From Corallococcus interemptor (GTDB taxonomy: Bacteria > Myxococcota > Myxococcia > Myxococcales > Myxococcaceae): DNA of 64,000 nucleotides. Position numbers and translations under genes: made by a program. Positions within the stretch are counted from its first letter, which is position 1. The number at the start of each line of letters is the position of its first letter. The stretch is taken from the NCBI RefSeq assembly GCF_003668875.1, contig NZ_RAWM01000004.1, positions 84,212-148,211 on the forward strand. The letters are read 5' to 3'. This document shows, one piece after another, positions 1-8,501 of this stretch. The notes below the pieces were generated by a model, which had not been told where the DNA came from, did no database searches, and was given only the letters and a program-made list of their open reading frames with translations.

Positions 1-1523
1 AAGAACAGCTCGTCGAACGCGAGCCGGCGGTGCGCGGGGCTCTGGTGCGCGTCCAGCGCCTCCAGGTCCGCGTCGTCGGGCGGGAAGTGGATGAAGCGCA
101 GCGCGTCCGGCAGGCCCATCAGGTGATAGCGGCGGCGCAGGTCCGCGGGCAGCGGTTCTTCCAGGTGGTGCGCGTGCTGTTCGCTGATGCGCGAGGCCAG
201 CTCGCGGAAGGAGCGCTGCTCGCCGCGCTCGAAGCCCGGGTAGACGGGGACGATGCGGTGGAAGTGGACGGAGGTCGAGTTCTCCAGGTCCTCGGCGGGC
301 TCCAGCTCCGGGTGCGCCATCTCGCGGCCGTTCATGGACGCGCGCACCTCACCGGAGAGCACCAGCTGCTTGCCCACGGAGAAGCGGCTCTTGAGCCACG
401 GCCCGGCGTTGAAATAGGTGGCCGCGATGCTGCCGGAGCGGTCCCCCACGACGGCGCGGAACATGCGCTTGCCGCCGCGCCCCGGCACGAAGTCCGCCGT
501 CTTGACGGTGCCCACCGTCACGCCGCGCTCGCCGGGGATGAGCTCCGCGATGGTGCGCAGCTTGCGGCGGTCCTCGTAACAGCGTGGCAACAGGAACAGG
601 ATGTCGCCCGTGCGGCGCAGGCCCTTCTTGTCGAGCACGGCGACGAGGCGCGGCCCCAGGCGCTTGCCCAGGGACTTGAGCGGCGCGGACAGCGGCCCGG
701 TGCGCGGCGCGATGGACAGGAGCTTCGCCTCGGAGCGGGACGCCTCCGCGCCCACGGCCTTGGCCTTCTTCTTCCGGGCCTTCTCCGTGGGAGCGCGGTC
801 CGCCGGCGGCGCGCCCTTGCTGGGCCTGGTGCCTGGAGGCACGGTGGCGGCGTTCTTGGACGCAGCCATGCGCGCGCCGTAGGGCTGGGCCTCCACCTGC
901 GCGGGGCCCGTGCGTGATGCCGCTCCCCGTGTGCCGGAGGGCATCGGCTCGCCCATCGACGCGTTCCGGGCCGCGGCCATGCGCGCGCCGTAGGGCACGG
1001 GTTCGCCCTTCGCCGGGCCTGTGTTGCCATCCGGGGGACGGGCGGCCGGAGCACCACCCTTCACCGGCGGCACGGGGTCCTGCGAACGCCATGGAGGCAC
1101 GGTGTTGCCCCGTGCCTCCAGCGTCCCTGGTGGCGGCGTCACCCGGCGGCGCGGCGGCGCGGGGATGAGCTCCCCTTCGAGCACGTGCGCGCGCTCCGGT
1201 GCCCGGGGAAACCCCGCCGCCGCGGCGTTGATCTCCCCGGTGACGACGACGCGCTCCAGCTCCTCCGGCAGCGCCACGCCGCTGAGCTTCAGCGCGCCCA
1301 GCACCTGGCGCAGCGCGGCCTTGCGGTGCTCCGGCGGCGCGGGCGGATCCACGTGCGGCAGCGCCGCCCTCAAGTCCTCCAGCGCCCGCGCGTCCACGCC
1401 GTTGGCGGCCGCCAGGGTGCGCTCCATCAACGTGCGCAAATCACGCACGATCCCGAGCTGGGCGAAGTCACGCTGACACGCGTACTTGAGAGGTCCAACG
1501 AGGCTGGCGAGCGGGTGGTTCAC
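1..1523 (-). CDS. recG: ATP-dependent DNA helicase RecG (5' part; C-terminus beyond the window)
   Basis: RecG remodels stalled replication forks and Holliday junctions. The gene reads leftward off the window edge, so about 507 N-terminal residues are visible and the helicase motor motifs are not. The start taken is GTG at 1523, with GGAGG about 13 bases upstream; no ATG lies upstream in frame. Residues 1-300 or so form a long, low-complexity N-terminal extension, including two copies of a PYGARMAA motif. The wedge/OB-fold domain follows, with recognisable RecG text such as LPRCYEDRRK, TVGTVK and NAGPWLKSRF, then HFPPDDADLEALDAHQSPAH and RRLAFDELF at the entry to the first helicase lobe. The extension is much longer than in E. 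coli RecG; its function is unknown. The assignment is secure from the OB-fold region alone. Confidence 0.9.
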   Translation of the reverse strand, partial: MNHPLASLVGPLKYACQRDFAQLGIVRDLRTLMERTLAAANGVDARALEDLRAALPHVDPPAPPEHRKAALRQVLGALKLSGVALPEELERVVVTGEINAAAAGFPRAPERAHVLEGELIPAPPRRRVTPPPGTLEARGNTVPPWRSQDPVPPVKGGAPAARPPDGNTGPAKGEPVPYGARMAAARNASMGEPMPSGTRGAASRTGPAQVEAQPYGARMAASKNAATVPPGTRPSKGAPPADRAPTEKARKKKAKAVGAEASRSEAKLLSIAPRTGPLSAPLKSLGKRLGPRLVAVLDKKGLRRTGDILFLLPRCYEDRRKLRTIAELIPGERGVTVGTVKTADFVPGRGGKRMFRAVVGDRSGSIAATYFNAGPWLKSRFSVGKQLVLSGEVRASMNGREMAHPELEPAEDLENSTSVHFHRIVPVYPGFERGEQRSFRELASRISEQHAHHLEEPLPADLRRRYHLMGLPDALRFIHFPPDDADLEALDAHQSPAHRRLAFDELF

Positions 1524-1640
1524 GCGGGATTTCCAGCCTCCATCCTACGAAGCGCCCCTGACGCCGCAGGGAAAACGAAACCGGGGGAGCGAGCCCAGGC
1601 CCGCCCCCCCGAAAGACACCCGGCCAGCCGGGCTTCAACG

Positions 1641-2147
1641 CTAGCTGGCCGGCTCTTCCTTCGGATCCTCGAAGCTGATGGACACGACCTCCAGCTCGCG
1701 CACGCCGCCAGGGCTCTGCACCGTGGCGATGTCGCCCACCTTCTTGCCGATGAGCGCGCGCGCCACCGGCGAGGTGACGGCGATCCAGCGCTTCTTCAGG
1801 TCGGCCTCCGTCTCACCCACGAGCCGGTAGCTGATGGTCTTGTCGTTCTCCGTGTCCACCAGCTCCACGGTGGCGCCGAAGACGACCTTGTCCCCGCCCA
1901 GCTTCGCCGGGTCGATGACCTCCGCGCGGGCAATCCAGTCGCCGAGGGTCAGGATGCGCCCCTCGATGTGCGACTGCTTCTCCTTGGCCGCGTGGTACTC
2001 CGCGTTCTCACGCAGGTCGCCGTGCGCACGCGCGACCTCGATTTCACGCGAGATCTTGCCCCGCTCCACGGACTGGAGGTGCTTCAGCTCGTCCTTGAGC
2101 TTCTGCAGACCGTGGGGGGTCATCGGGATGTTGTCGCTCCCGCTCAT
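1641..2147 (-). CDS. greA: Transcription elongation factor GreA
   Basis: GreA rescues backtracked RNA polymerase by stimulating cleavage of the nascent transcript. The 168-residue product has the normal family length: an N-terminal antiparallel coiled coil (about residues 8-80, including GDLRENAEYHAAKEKQ with the acidic tip), then the C-terminal FKBP-like domain (VFGATVELVD through SPVARALIGKKVGD). The frame extends upstream to 2282, but ATG at 2147 is preferred: it has AAGGAG about 11 bases upstream and matches the family N-terminus (M-GSDNIPMTPHG). The gene is downstream of nothing on its own strand and diverges from the FHA gene to its right. Confidence 0.96.
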   Translation of the reverse strand: MSGSDNIPMTPHGLQKLKDELKHLQSVERGKISREIEVARAHGDLRENAEYHAAKEKQSHIEGRILTLGDWIARAEVIDPAKLGGDKVVFGATVELVDTENDKTISYRLVGETEADLKKRWIAVTSPVARALIGKKVGDIATVQSPGGVRELEVVSISFEDPKEEPAS

Positions 2148-2332
2148 CGAACCACCGCTCCTTCCGTCACCTGGCTGCTTGCATCGGAGGTCCGGCGTTC
2201 CCTCCTGGAACCCGGCCCGCGACTCGAAAGGGTCAATGTAGGGAACGAGTGACTGGCCGGTCAACGAAAGCCTTACAACCATCGTCTGGTAGTGGCTGGG
2301 CGCCCGACGGCCGACCCGTTAGGCTGCTGCAC

Positions 2333-2863
2333 GTGCTGTCCGTCCAGGAATTGCGCGCGCTCGCCTCCGCCCTCCCCGTGGGCACCTTCCAACATCAGCT
2401 GGGCCCCTTCGCGCTGGTGCAGCGTCCGCCGTCGGAGCTGTCCGCCGCGGCGCTCGCGCCCACCCGCATGGCCAGTCCCGGCGACGTGGAGCAGGGCATG
2501 CTCGCCCTGCTCTTCGAGTTCGACGACCTGCTCGTCGCCACCCTGCCCACGCTCCGGGACTCGGAGGTGCTGCGCATTGGCCGGAGGCTGGACTGCGAGC
2601 TGGTGCTGGACGACGCGTCCGTGTCCAAGCAGCACGCGGAGCTCAAGTGGAGCCGCGCGGAGGGCCGCTGCACCGTGCGCGACCTGGGCTCCACCAACGG
2701 CACGTTCGTCAACGCGAGCACCATCGGGCAGCGCGAGGTGCCGCTGAGGGGCGGCGACATCCTCAGCTTCGGCAACGTCCAGTTCTGGTACCTGCTCACC
2801 GCCGCGCTGCATGAACGGCTGCGCGCGGGCGCGGCCTCCGGCCTGGGCTCCCACTCCGGCTGA
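2333..2863 (+). CDS. FHA-domain protein
   Basis: A small protein with one C-terminal forkhead-associated domain, which normally binds phosphothreonine peptides downstream of Ser/Thr kinases; myxobacteria have many such kinases. The FHA core is clear: VLRIGRRLDCELVLDD, ASVSKQHAELKW and DLGSTNGTFVN, with the conserved Arg, Ser-x-x-His and Asn-Gly residues all present. The first ~75 residues are not recognised. The start is uncertain: the frame is open from GTG 2249, but GTG 2333 (beginning VLSVQELRALA) leaves room for the divergent greA promoter and drops an unlikely low-complexity leader. No kinase gene is adjacent, so the partner is unknown. Confidence 0.82.
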   Translation: MLSVQELRALASALPVGTFQHQLGPFALVQRPPSELSAAALAPTRMASPGDVEQGMLALLFEFDDLLVATLPTLRDSEVLRIGRRLDCELVLDDASVSKQHAELKWSRAEGRCTVRDLGSTNGTFVNASTIGQREVPLRGGDILSFGNVQFWYLLTAALHERLRAGAASGLGSHSG

Positions 2864-2883
2864 AGGGCCGCCCCACCCTCACC

Positions 2884-3828
2884 TCACGGGCACGCGCCGC
2901 AGTCCGCCGCGCACGCGTCGTACGTGTTGGACGCACCGCAGGACTCCGTCACCTGGCAGATGCCGTCACCGCACGCGGCCAGGTCCGCGTCGCGCACGCG
3001 CGTGGTGAGCGGCTGGAAGGTCACCCCACCCACCGTGCAGCTCGTGAAGGCGAGGGAGGTCCCCTCCCGCGTGCACACGGCCGAGCAGCTGCCCACGTAG
3101 GCGAGCGGCGCGCACGTCATCCGGGGGTGGCCGCTGCCATCCACCACCGCGCACGCGCGCGTGGTGCTCTGGGCCGCGGTCAGGGGCGGGTTCTGGCTGC
3201 CCGCGTAGAGCCCCTGCCCCTGGAAGACGTTGCCGAAGAAGCAAGACTCCGGCCGCGTGAACGTGGCCAGCTCCTCCGCCGTCGTGGGGATGGGCGCCCC
3301 CTGCCCGTTCCGGCCCAGCACGGAGATGGGCACGCTCACGCCGAAGCGATTGGCGTGCGCGGCGAGGCACGCGGAGACCATCTGCTGCTCGGCCAGCGTC
3401 GGGGGCGCTCCGTTGGCCCAGCCCGGCGCCAGCCCCAGCAGCCCCGGCCAGGTATGCACCGTGTTCGTCTGGGCATCCGTGTACGAGCGCGTCTGTCCTT
3501 GCGGAACCGCGCAGCGCACGACGTAGCGCATGACCTGCTCCGCGAGCGCGGGATCCGCGCTGAACCACTGCGCGAAGCTCGCCGTGGACAGGCCGTTGAA
3601 AGACAGCCCATTGAAGGACAGGCCGTTGAAAGACAAGCCATTGAAAGACAGCCCGTTGAAGGACAGGGCGTTGTAGCTGAGGGCCGCCTGCCTTTGCGTG
3701 GCCAGGTCCTCCCCTGGCGCGGGCGCCCCCGAGCCAGGGTCACAGCCCGCTCCCAGCACCGCCAGCATCAACGCCCAGGCCCCCAACGTTCCCGCGCCAC
3801 GACGACGCCCGCATTCCACGTTCACCAT
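2884..3828 (-). CDS. Lipoprotein with LSFNG tandem repeats and a Cys-rich C-terminus
   Basis: A 314-residue predicted outer-membrane or secreted lipoprotein of unknown function. Residues 11-29 form a lipoprotein signal with lipobox VLGAGC (Cys29). Residues 50-79 are an imperfect LSYNA unit and five perfect LSFNG pentapeptides. The middle (85-285) is unrecognised but has about a dozen cysteines. The end, CGDGICQVTESC to CAADCGACP, resembles a myxobacterial Cys-rich tail recalled from other surface proteins. Such Asn-Gly-rich repeat lipoproteins occur in several Myxococcus and Corallococcus genomes, from memory. The start MVNVECG at 3828 is the first in frame; a later start would shorten the signal's n-region. 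Confidence 0.75.
   Translation of the reverse strand: MVNVECGRRRGAGTLGAWALMLAVLGAGCDPGSGAPAPGEDLATQRQAALSYNALSFNGLSFNGLSFNGLSFNGLSFNGLSTASFAQWFSADPALAEQVMRYVVRCAVPQGQTRSYTDAQTNTVHTWPGLLGLAPGWANGAPPTLAEQQMVSACLAAHANRFGVSVPISVLGRNGQGAPIPTTAEELATFTRPESCFFGNVFQGQGLYAGSQNPPLTAAQSTTRACAVVDGSGHPRMTCAPLAYVGSCSAVCTREGTSLAFTSCTVGGVTFQPLTTRVRDADLAACGDGICQVTESCGASNTYDACAADCGACP
3592..3681 (-). repeat. 15-bp tandem repeat encoding (LSYNA)(LSFNG)x5
   Basis: Six consecutive 15-base units inside the lipoprotein gene at 2884-3828, each encoding Leu-Ser-Phe-Asn-Gly except the first, which encodes LSYNA. The units differ mainly at third codon positions (AGCCC/AGGCC, AAG/AAA), so the amino-acid motif is kept while the DNA has diverged. 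This points to selection on the peptide. The unit length is a multiple of three, so copy-number change would keep the frame. Confidence 0.9.
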
Positions 3829-4144
3829 GTGTGTGCACCCTCGCTGCTGCCGCGAGCGCTCCAGCCGGGCTCACGGTCGTTCGGACGAGAAGGGCGTCAA
3901 AGACAAACAGGTGAGCAGCGCCCCCTCACGCACGAAAAGTGTGAGCACGTTGTACGTGGGGCAAGGCATGAGAGCTAAGGGAAACGCGGGAGCGCAGTCA
4001 GAGCCGACACTCGCGCCGTCTGGGGTTGAACGCGTGGGCCTGTGTTCATCCAGGAACATGAAGGCCGTGGCCCCGCAGGGTGAGGCGACGTCTCCCCACT
4101 CCGGCGCCACGGCCGTCCGTTGCTTCACTTCATGAGGCTTTCGA
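3829..4144. other. Intergenic region, no gene recognised
   Basis: A 316-base gap upstream of two minus-strand genes' boundaries: the promoter of the repeat lipoprotein should lie in its left part, and the 3' end of the secreted-protein gene at 4145 is at its right. An 85-codon minus-strand frame (3871-4128) exists, but it has no recognisable motif, signal or credible ribosome site, and is judged non-coding. Base composition is slightly less GC-rich than the flanking genes. Confidence 0.5.
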
Positions 4145-4663
4145 TTACCGCTGGGCCTGGGGCGAAATCTTCACCTGGGCCTTGTTCAGCTTCATGGCCG
4201 TCAGCTCGCGGTTGATGTTGGCCAGGTCCGTCTGGGTGAGGCCGAGGCCCGGATCATGTCCGCCCGGGGGACCGCCGCCCTTGGGGCGCGGGCCTTCGGG
4301 GGCGACGGCGCCGCCCCGGTCCGGGTCCACCAGGGACGTGCCGCCACCGGCCTCCACGGCCGACAGCGCCTTGAAGTTGGCGGTGGTGCTGGCCGCGTCC
4401 TTCTGGGTGAGCTGCTTCACCAGCGTGAGCTTTCCGCTGCCCCGGTCATACCGGTACATGCGGGTGCCCTTGGCGCCCTCGTCCACGGCCACGTCCACGG
4501 AGCCGGTGGCCTTCGCCGCCGCGGGGCTCGCGATGGGCTTCGCCGGGGCGAGCTTCACCGGGGTGTTCTGGGTCTTCGCCTGCTGGGCTCCGGCCTGTGC
4601 CGCCGACAGCGTGGCGATGCCCACGGCCATCCTTCCCACTGCGGACTTCCAACGCGTGATCAT
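4145..4663 (-). CDS. Secreted or periplasmic protein of unknown function
   Basis: A 172-residue protein that I do not recognise. Residues 1-26 look like a Sec signal peptide ending AQAGAQ. The rest is Ala/Lys/Gly-rich with a proline-glycine stretch (GPRPKGGGPPGGHDPG) and a short C-terminal helix ending QVKISPQAQR. It starts at ATG 4663, 55 bases left of the CHAT-protein stop on the same strand, so it may be the last gene of the sigma/CHAT operon. That link is inferred from position only. Confidence 0.6.
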   Translation of the reverse strand: MITRWKSAVGRMAVGIATLSAAQAGAQQAKTQNTPVKLAPAKPIASPAAAKATGSVDVAVDEGAKGTRMYRYDRGSGKLTLVKQLTQKDAASTTANFKALSAVEAGGGTSLVDPDRGGAVAPEGPRPKGGGPPGGHDPGLGLTQTDLANINRELTAMKLNKAQVKISPQAQR

Positions 4664-4717
4664 GATTCCTCCCGGCTCCCATACGCGCGGCGGCGCGTTT
4701 ATTCGCCGGGACTCTAC

Positions 4718-7700
4718 CTATTCGAACGCGACCAGGTCCTGGACCCAGCGGGCGCTGCCCTGCTCCAGCCACCGGGCGCGGGTGTCCCGGAGCGCCTGGG
4801 CGGGCGGCGTGCCGCGCCGCAGCGATTCCTGGAGCGCCTGGAAGAAGGCGCCGGCCTCCACGTCCGGCACCTCCGTGGAGGGCGCCACCACGGCCCGGGC
4901 CCCCGCCTGGATGAGGGCGGACGGCAGGCTGGACACCGCGTGGTAGCGCCACGCGCCCACGTTCGCGTCACAGGCGGCCAGCATCACCACCGGGGAGCCC
5001 CGGAGCGTGTGCCGCTCCAGGTCCTCCGCGGTGAGCGCGTAGCGTCCGGACGCGTCCGGGGACAGCGCCAGGAAGGCCGCGTCGGACATGGTGCCGGCCA
5101 GGCCATGCGTGTGCAGCTCCACCTCCGTGGCGTCCTCCATCTCCGCGAGCACCGCCTCGGGCGTCGCCGCGCGGCCCCGCAGGTGGACGTCCCCGGCTCC
5201 AGTCACGCCCTTCCACGGCATCAGGCGCGGCAGCCCCAGCGTGGCGGGCGGCTCCACGTCCGACACCACCAGCCGCTTCGGCGCGGGCGCCACGGCGGGG
5301 GCCTCCACGCGGTGGCCACCGGGGGCCAGGTAGCTCCACGCGCGGTCCCCGGGGAGGAGCCCCGGGCGCCCCTGGAGGATGGGCTCCGCGAGCACCTTCA
5401 CCGCCTCACAGCCGGCGAGCACCTGGAGGATGGCGTCCGGCACCGCGGGCACCTGTTCGCGCAGGGGCCGCTTGAGGGCGTTGAGGTACAGCCCGCTGCT
5501 GGAGCCCGTGGGGCCCCGGGCCACGAAGAGCATCCGCTCGTCCTGGCCCGCCAGCGCCAGCAGGCACGACGTGGGCGCGGTGCGGTCCACCTCTTCCGCG
5601 AGCAGGTCCACGGCGGGGCCCCACTCCTTCGCGCGGCCCGCGTCCATCACCAGCACGTGGTGGCTGTGGGCCCAGGCCTTGCGCGCCTCGATGTCGGTGG
5701 AGCGGTGGAGCGCGGAGCCGGTGATGACCCCGCGCAGGACCTTCTGGCCCGCCGCGCGGTCGCGCTCGATGAGGATGCGCCCCTCGATGTGGTCCACGAG
5801 CAGCCGCTCGCCGATGGTGAGCGACGGGTCCTCGCGCAGCACGCGGATGCGCTCGCGCACGCGGTCCAGCTCGCGGCCCGGCACCGCGCTGCCCTCCAGC
5901 CGCAGCAGGTCTCCCGCGACGGCGACCTCCAGCAGCGTGGGCGCGGTGGGACAGGTGAGCGCGTCCTGCACCTCGCGACGGGCGCCCTTGGCGTCCAGGT
6001 CCTCCACGAAGAGCAGCGCGCGAGCGTGGTGGTACTCCGAGCGGCGCGCGCAGTCCTGGGGCGCGTGCTGGACGTACTCGTCCAGGTAGGCGCGGGCCAG
6101 CGCGGGGGCGTGGCTCAGCCGGGCGCTCGTCACCAGGTCGGCCAGGAGCAGCTCCTCCTGGAACCAGCTGTCCGTGCGGAATGCCTCCTCCAGCGCGGAG
6201 CGGGCCAGCGACCCGGCCTCCTGGCGGCGATCCATCCGGTTGTAGAGGGCCGCCAGGCTCCGCTGGAGGTCCACGCAGCGGTACTGGAAGCCCGCGCTCC
6301 GGCACGACGCCAGGCCGTTCTTCAGGGACGTCTCCGCCGTCTGCATGTCCCCCCGGTCCTGCGCCGCCTGGGCCCGGCCGCGGGCGAGCGGAGCGTCGTA
6401 CCAGGCGGGCTCTCCGGACTGACGGACCAGCGTCGTCAGCTCGTCGACGAAGCGGTCCTCCTGGTGGAGCAGCAGGATGCCGCCCATGAGCAGGTCGCGC
6501 TCACCGGAGCGCCGCAGCCGCGCGAGGAACGCATCCGCCTCCGGGCCCTCCAGCGAACGCGTGCCGGAGAGGATCTCGCGGTAGGTGTTGGCCAGCGGGC
6601 CGCGCTTGCTGAAGTCCGCCGAGGCGACGCGCGCCACGTAGGCGCTCGCCGTGTTCGTGCGGGTGGCGTCGTCCAGCAGCTCGGCCAGCGGGGCCAGGGC
6701 CTTCACGCGCTCCACGGACGGGGCCGCCCGGAGCGCGTGGTAGAGGTACAGCCGCGCCAGGTCCGGGTTGCGGCGCGCCATCGACGCCGGGTACGGCGTG
6801 CCGTCCAGCGCCAGCGCCATGCCGGCCGCGTTCATGGCCTGCCACGAGTCCCGCCGCGCCAGCGCGCCCTTGCGCAGGCCGTCGGCGCGCTCGGCGGCCT
6901 CGGTGCTCCAGCCGGGCTCCTTCGCCTGGGCCACGCGGGAGAACTCCGCCGCGGCGGCCAGCTCCAGCGAGAGCGCCTGGAGCGCGAGGCCCCGGTTCCA
7001 GTGCAGCCTCACGTCGTCCGGAGCGGACTCCAGGCCCACCTCCAGCACCGTCAGCGCGCGCTCCGGCTGGGCCCGGCCCAGGGCCGCCAGCGCCAGGTCT
7101 CCCATGACGGCGGGCGTCGCGGGCAGGCGCCCCAGGATGCGCTCCGCGCGCTCGAAGTCCCCGGCCGCGAGCCAGGCGGTCGCGACGCCGTGCAGGTCCC
7201 CGTTCGCCTCCAGCTGTGACAGGGCCTGGAGGTCCAGCTCCGGCTTTCCGTCCGCGCCGCCGCGCAGGGTGCCCGGGGCACGGTAGGCCGCGAGGCCCGG
7301 GTGGCTCAGGCGGCCCTCCAGCGGGCGAGCCTCGGCGACCGCGAAGGGCAGTGTGCGTTCGGGCTCGGAGGTGCGCCACGGACGTCCCACCGCCAGCACC
7401 GCGAGCACCACCGCGGCGGCCGCGGCCGCGAAGCCCGCCACGCGGCGGCGATCCCACCTTGCGCGGGTGCGAGCATGCGCAGGCGTCGTGCCCGCGCTGG
7501 ACGTGCTTCCCCCACCCGGCACCGCGCGCAGCGCTTGCCCCTGCGTGGCAGGGCCGCCATCAGCGCCGGAAGGCACCACGGGCCCGGCCTCCGTGCTCAC
7601 GGGCGCCTGTGCTCCGGACGCCGAGCGTGCTTCGGCGGCGGCCTCCACCAGGAGGCTCGCCTGGACCTGGTCCTCCAGGCCGGCCTGGCACTCGGCGCAG

Positions 7701-7789
7701 GTGGCGAGGTGGGCCTGGAAGGCCTCGGCCTCCTCCAACGGAAGCTCTCCGTCCACGAAGGCGGCGAGCTGTTCACACGACACGCTCAC
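4718..7789 (-). CDS. Membrane protein: ZAS anti-sigma zinc finger, TPR-like repeats and C-terminal CHAT protease
   Basis: A 1023-residue single-pass membrane protein. Residues 5-34 match a ZAS/zf-HC2 anti-sigma domain with H27-x3-C31-x2-C34. An Ala/Ser/Pro-rich linker leads to one hydrophobic segment (about 117-136), which would leave the zinc finger in the cytoplasm and the remainder in the periplasm. Residues ~150-700 are helical, TPR-like repeats (for example LALAALGRAQPERAL). The last ~250 residues match the CHAT caspase-like family: ELHTHGLAG supplies the catalytic His (H895) and VMLAACDAN the Cys (C940), both intact, followed by SALIQAGARAVVAP as in active members. GTG 7789 is chosen as start: it overlaps the sigma-factor stop as GTGA, indicating translational coupling. 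Inference: a signal-responsive anti-sigma factor whose sensory half is a protease. Confidence 0.82.
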   Translation of the reverse strand: MSVSCEQLAAFVDGELPLEEAEAFQAHLATCAECQAGLEDQVQASLLVEAAAEARSASGAQAPVSTEAGPVVPSGADGGPATQGQALRAVPGGGSTSSAGTTPAHARTRARWDRRRVAGFAAAAAAVVLAVLAVGRPWRTSEPERTLPFAVAEARPLEGRLSHPGLAAYRAPGTLRGGADGKPELDLQALSQLEANGDLHGVATAWLAAGDFERAERILGRLPATPAVMGDLALAALGRAQPERALTVLEVGLESAPDDVRLHWNRGLALQALSLELAAAAEFSRVAQAKEPGWSTEAAERADGLRKGALARRDSWQAMNAAGMALALDGTPYPASMARRNPDLARLYLYHALRAAPSVERVKALAPLAELLDDATRTNTASAYVARVASADFSKRGPLANTYREILSGTRSLEGPEADAFLARLRRSGERDLLMGGILLLHQEDRFVDELTTLVRQSGEPAWYDAPLARGRAQAAQDRGDMQTAETSLKNGLASCRSAGFQYRCVDLQRSLAALYNRMDRRQEAGSLARSALEEAFRTDSWFQEELLLADLVTSARLSHAPALARAYLDEYVQHAPQDCARRSEYHHARALLFVEDLDAKGARREVQDALTCPTAPTLLEVAVAGDLLRLEGSAVPGRELDRVRERIRVLREDPSLTIGERLLVDHIEGRILIERDRAAGQKVLRGVITGSALHRSTDIEARKAWAHSHHVLVMDAGRAKEWGPAVDLLAEEVDRTAPTSCLLALAGQDERMLFVARGPTGSSSGLYLNALKRPLREQVPAVPDAILQVLAGCEAVKVLAEPILQGRPGLLPGDRAWSYLAPGGHRVEAPAVAPAPKRLVVSDVEPPATLGLPRLMPWKGVTGAGDVHLRGRAATPEAVLAEMEDATEVELHTHGLAGTMSDAAFLALSPDASGRYALTAEDLERHTLRGSPVVMLAACDANVGAWRYHAVSSLPSALIQAGARAVVAPSTEVPDVEAGAFFQALQESLRRGTPPAQALRDTRARWLEQGSARWVQDLVAFE

Positions 7790-8487
7790 GCCGGGCCCCC
7801 CGCGGTGCCTTCCCGGGCCAGGAGCAGCTCCTTGAGCTTCTTGCGCGCACGAAACAGCCGGGTGCCCACCGTCATGGACGGGATGCCGAGCCGCCGGCCG
7901 ATCTCCGCGTAGCTCTGTCGCTCCATGTCCTTCATGCGGACCACCTCGCGCAGCTCCGGGGGAAGCTGTTCCACCGCCTGCCACACGTCTTCCAACGTGT
8001 AGCGCGCCCATGTCTCCGGGGCGGCTTCGGCCTCCGCCAGGGTGTCCCCCATCGCGTCGGTGAATTCCTCCTGGGGGTGGCGCCGGTCGTGCCGGCACCA
8101 GTCGAGGAAGCGTCGAACGAGGATGGACGCCAGCCACGCCATGGGGGGCGCGGACCGGTCATACGTATGAAACGCGCGGAAGGCCCGCTCGTAGGTCTCC
8201 TGCAACAGGTCCTTCGCGTCCGACGGGTTGCGGCCCCGGCACAGGATGCGGGCCCGCTCCTCCAGCGCTGGAGCACACCGCGCGATGAGCGCCTGGAACT
8301 CCGCGGCATCCTCACGGGAGGCCGAAGGCACCTCCGGCTCGGATGCGGAGGACTCCCCGGGCGGGACGGCGCGGGGCGATCGCGGGCGGAAGACCACGAG
8401 GCCGTTCCTAGCAGGAGCCGCCCCGCCCGCGAAGTCCGTCGACACCCTCCCCTGCGCTTCCCACCTGGCGGGTGGGAGGCCCGGCAC
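7786..8487 (-). CDS. ECF (sigma-70 family) RNA polymerase sigma factor
   Basis: An alternative sigma factor with the two domains expected of the ECF group. Sigma region 2 is at about residues 60-130 (SDAKDLLQETYERAFRAF, then RRFLDWCRHDRR); sigma region 4 is at about 165-220 (LPPELREVVRMKD, then the helix-turn-helix SYAEIGRRLGIP and RLFRARKKLKELL). The stop overlaps the GTG start of the ZAS-TPR-CHAT gene by four bases, the usual arrangement for an ECF sigma and its anti-sigma. The N-terminal ~57 residues are not conserved-looking. A later GTG near 8400 (VVFRPRSPR), with TAGGAA upstream, is an alternative start and would leave a promoter-sized space after the lipoprotein gene. Confidence 0.88.
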   Translation of the reverse strand: MPGLPPARWEAQGRVSTDFAGGAAPARNGLVVFRPRSPRAVPPGESSASEPEVPSASREDAAEFQALIARCAPALEERARILCRGRNPSDAKDLLQETYERAFRAFHTYDRSAPPMAWLASILVRRFLDWCRHDRRHPQEEFTDAMGDTLAEAEAAPETWARYTLEDVWQAVEQLPPELREVVRMKDMERQSYAEIGRRLGIPSMTVGTRLFRARKKLKELLLAREGTAGGPA

Positions 8488-8501
8488 GGTGGCCCGGAGG
8501 G

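Noticed and set aside
3592..3681. Short tandem repeat considered as a CRISPR array
   Set aside because: Units are 15 bases, directly adjacent without spacers, and in frame within a coding sequence.
3871..4128. 85-codon minus-strand frame in the 3829-4144 gap
   Set aside because: No ribosome site, signal or motif; composition like intergenic sequence.
4256..7219. Long open frame on the plus strand opposite the ZAS-TPR-CHAT gene
   Set aside because: High GC makes antisense frames open; the translation is Arg/Gly/His-rich with no motif, while the minus strand carries a zinc finger and CHAT domain.
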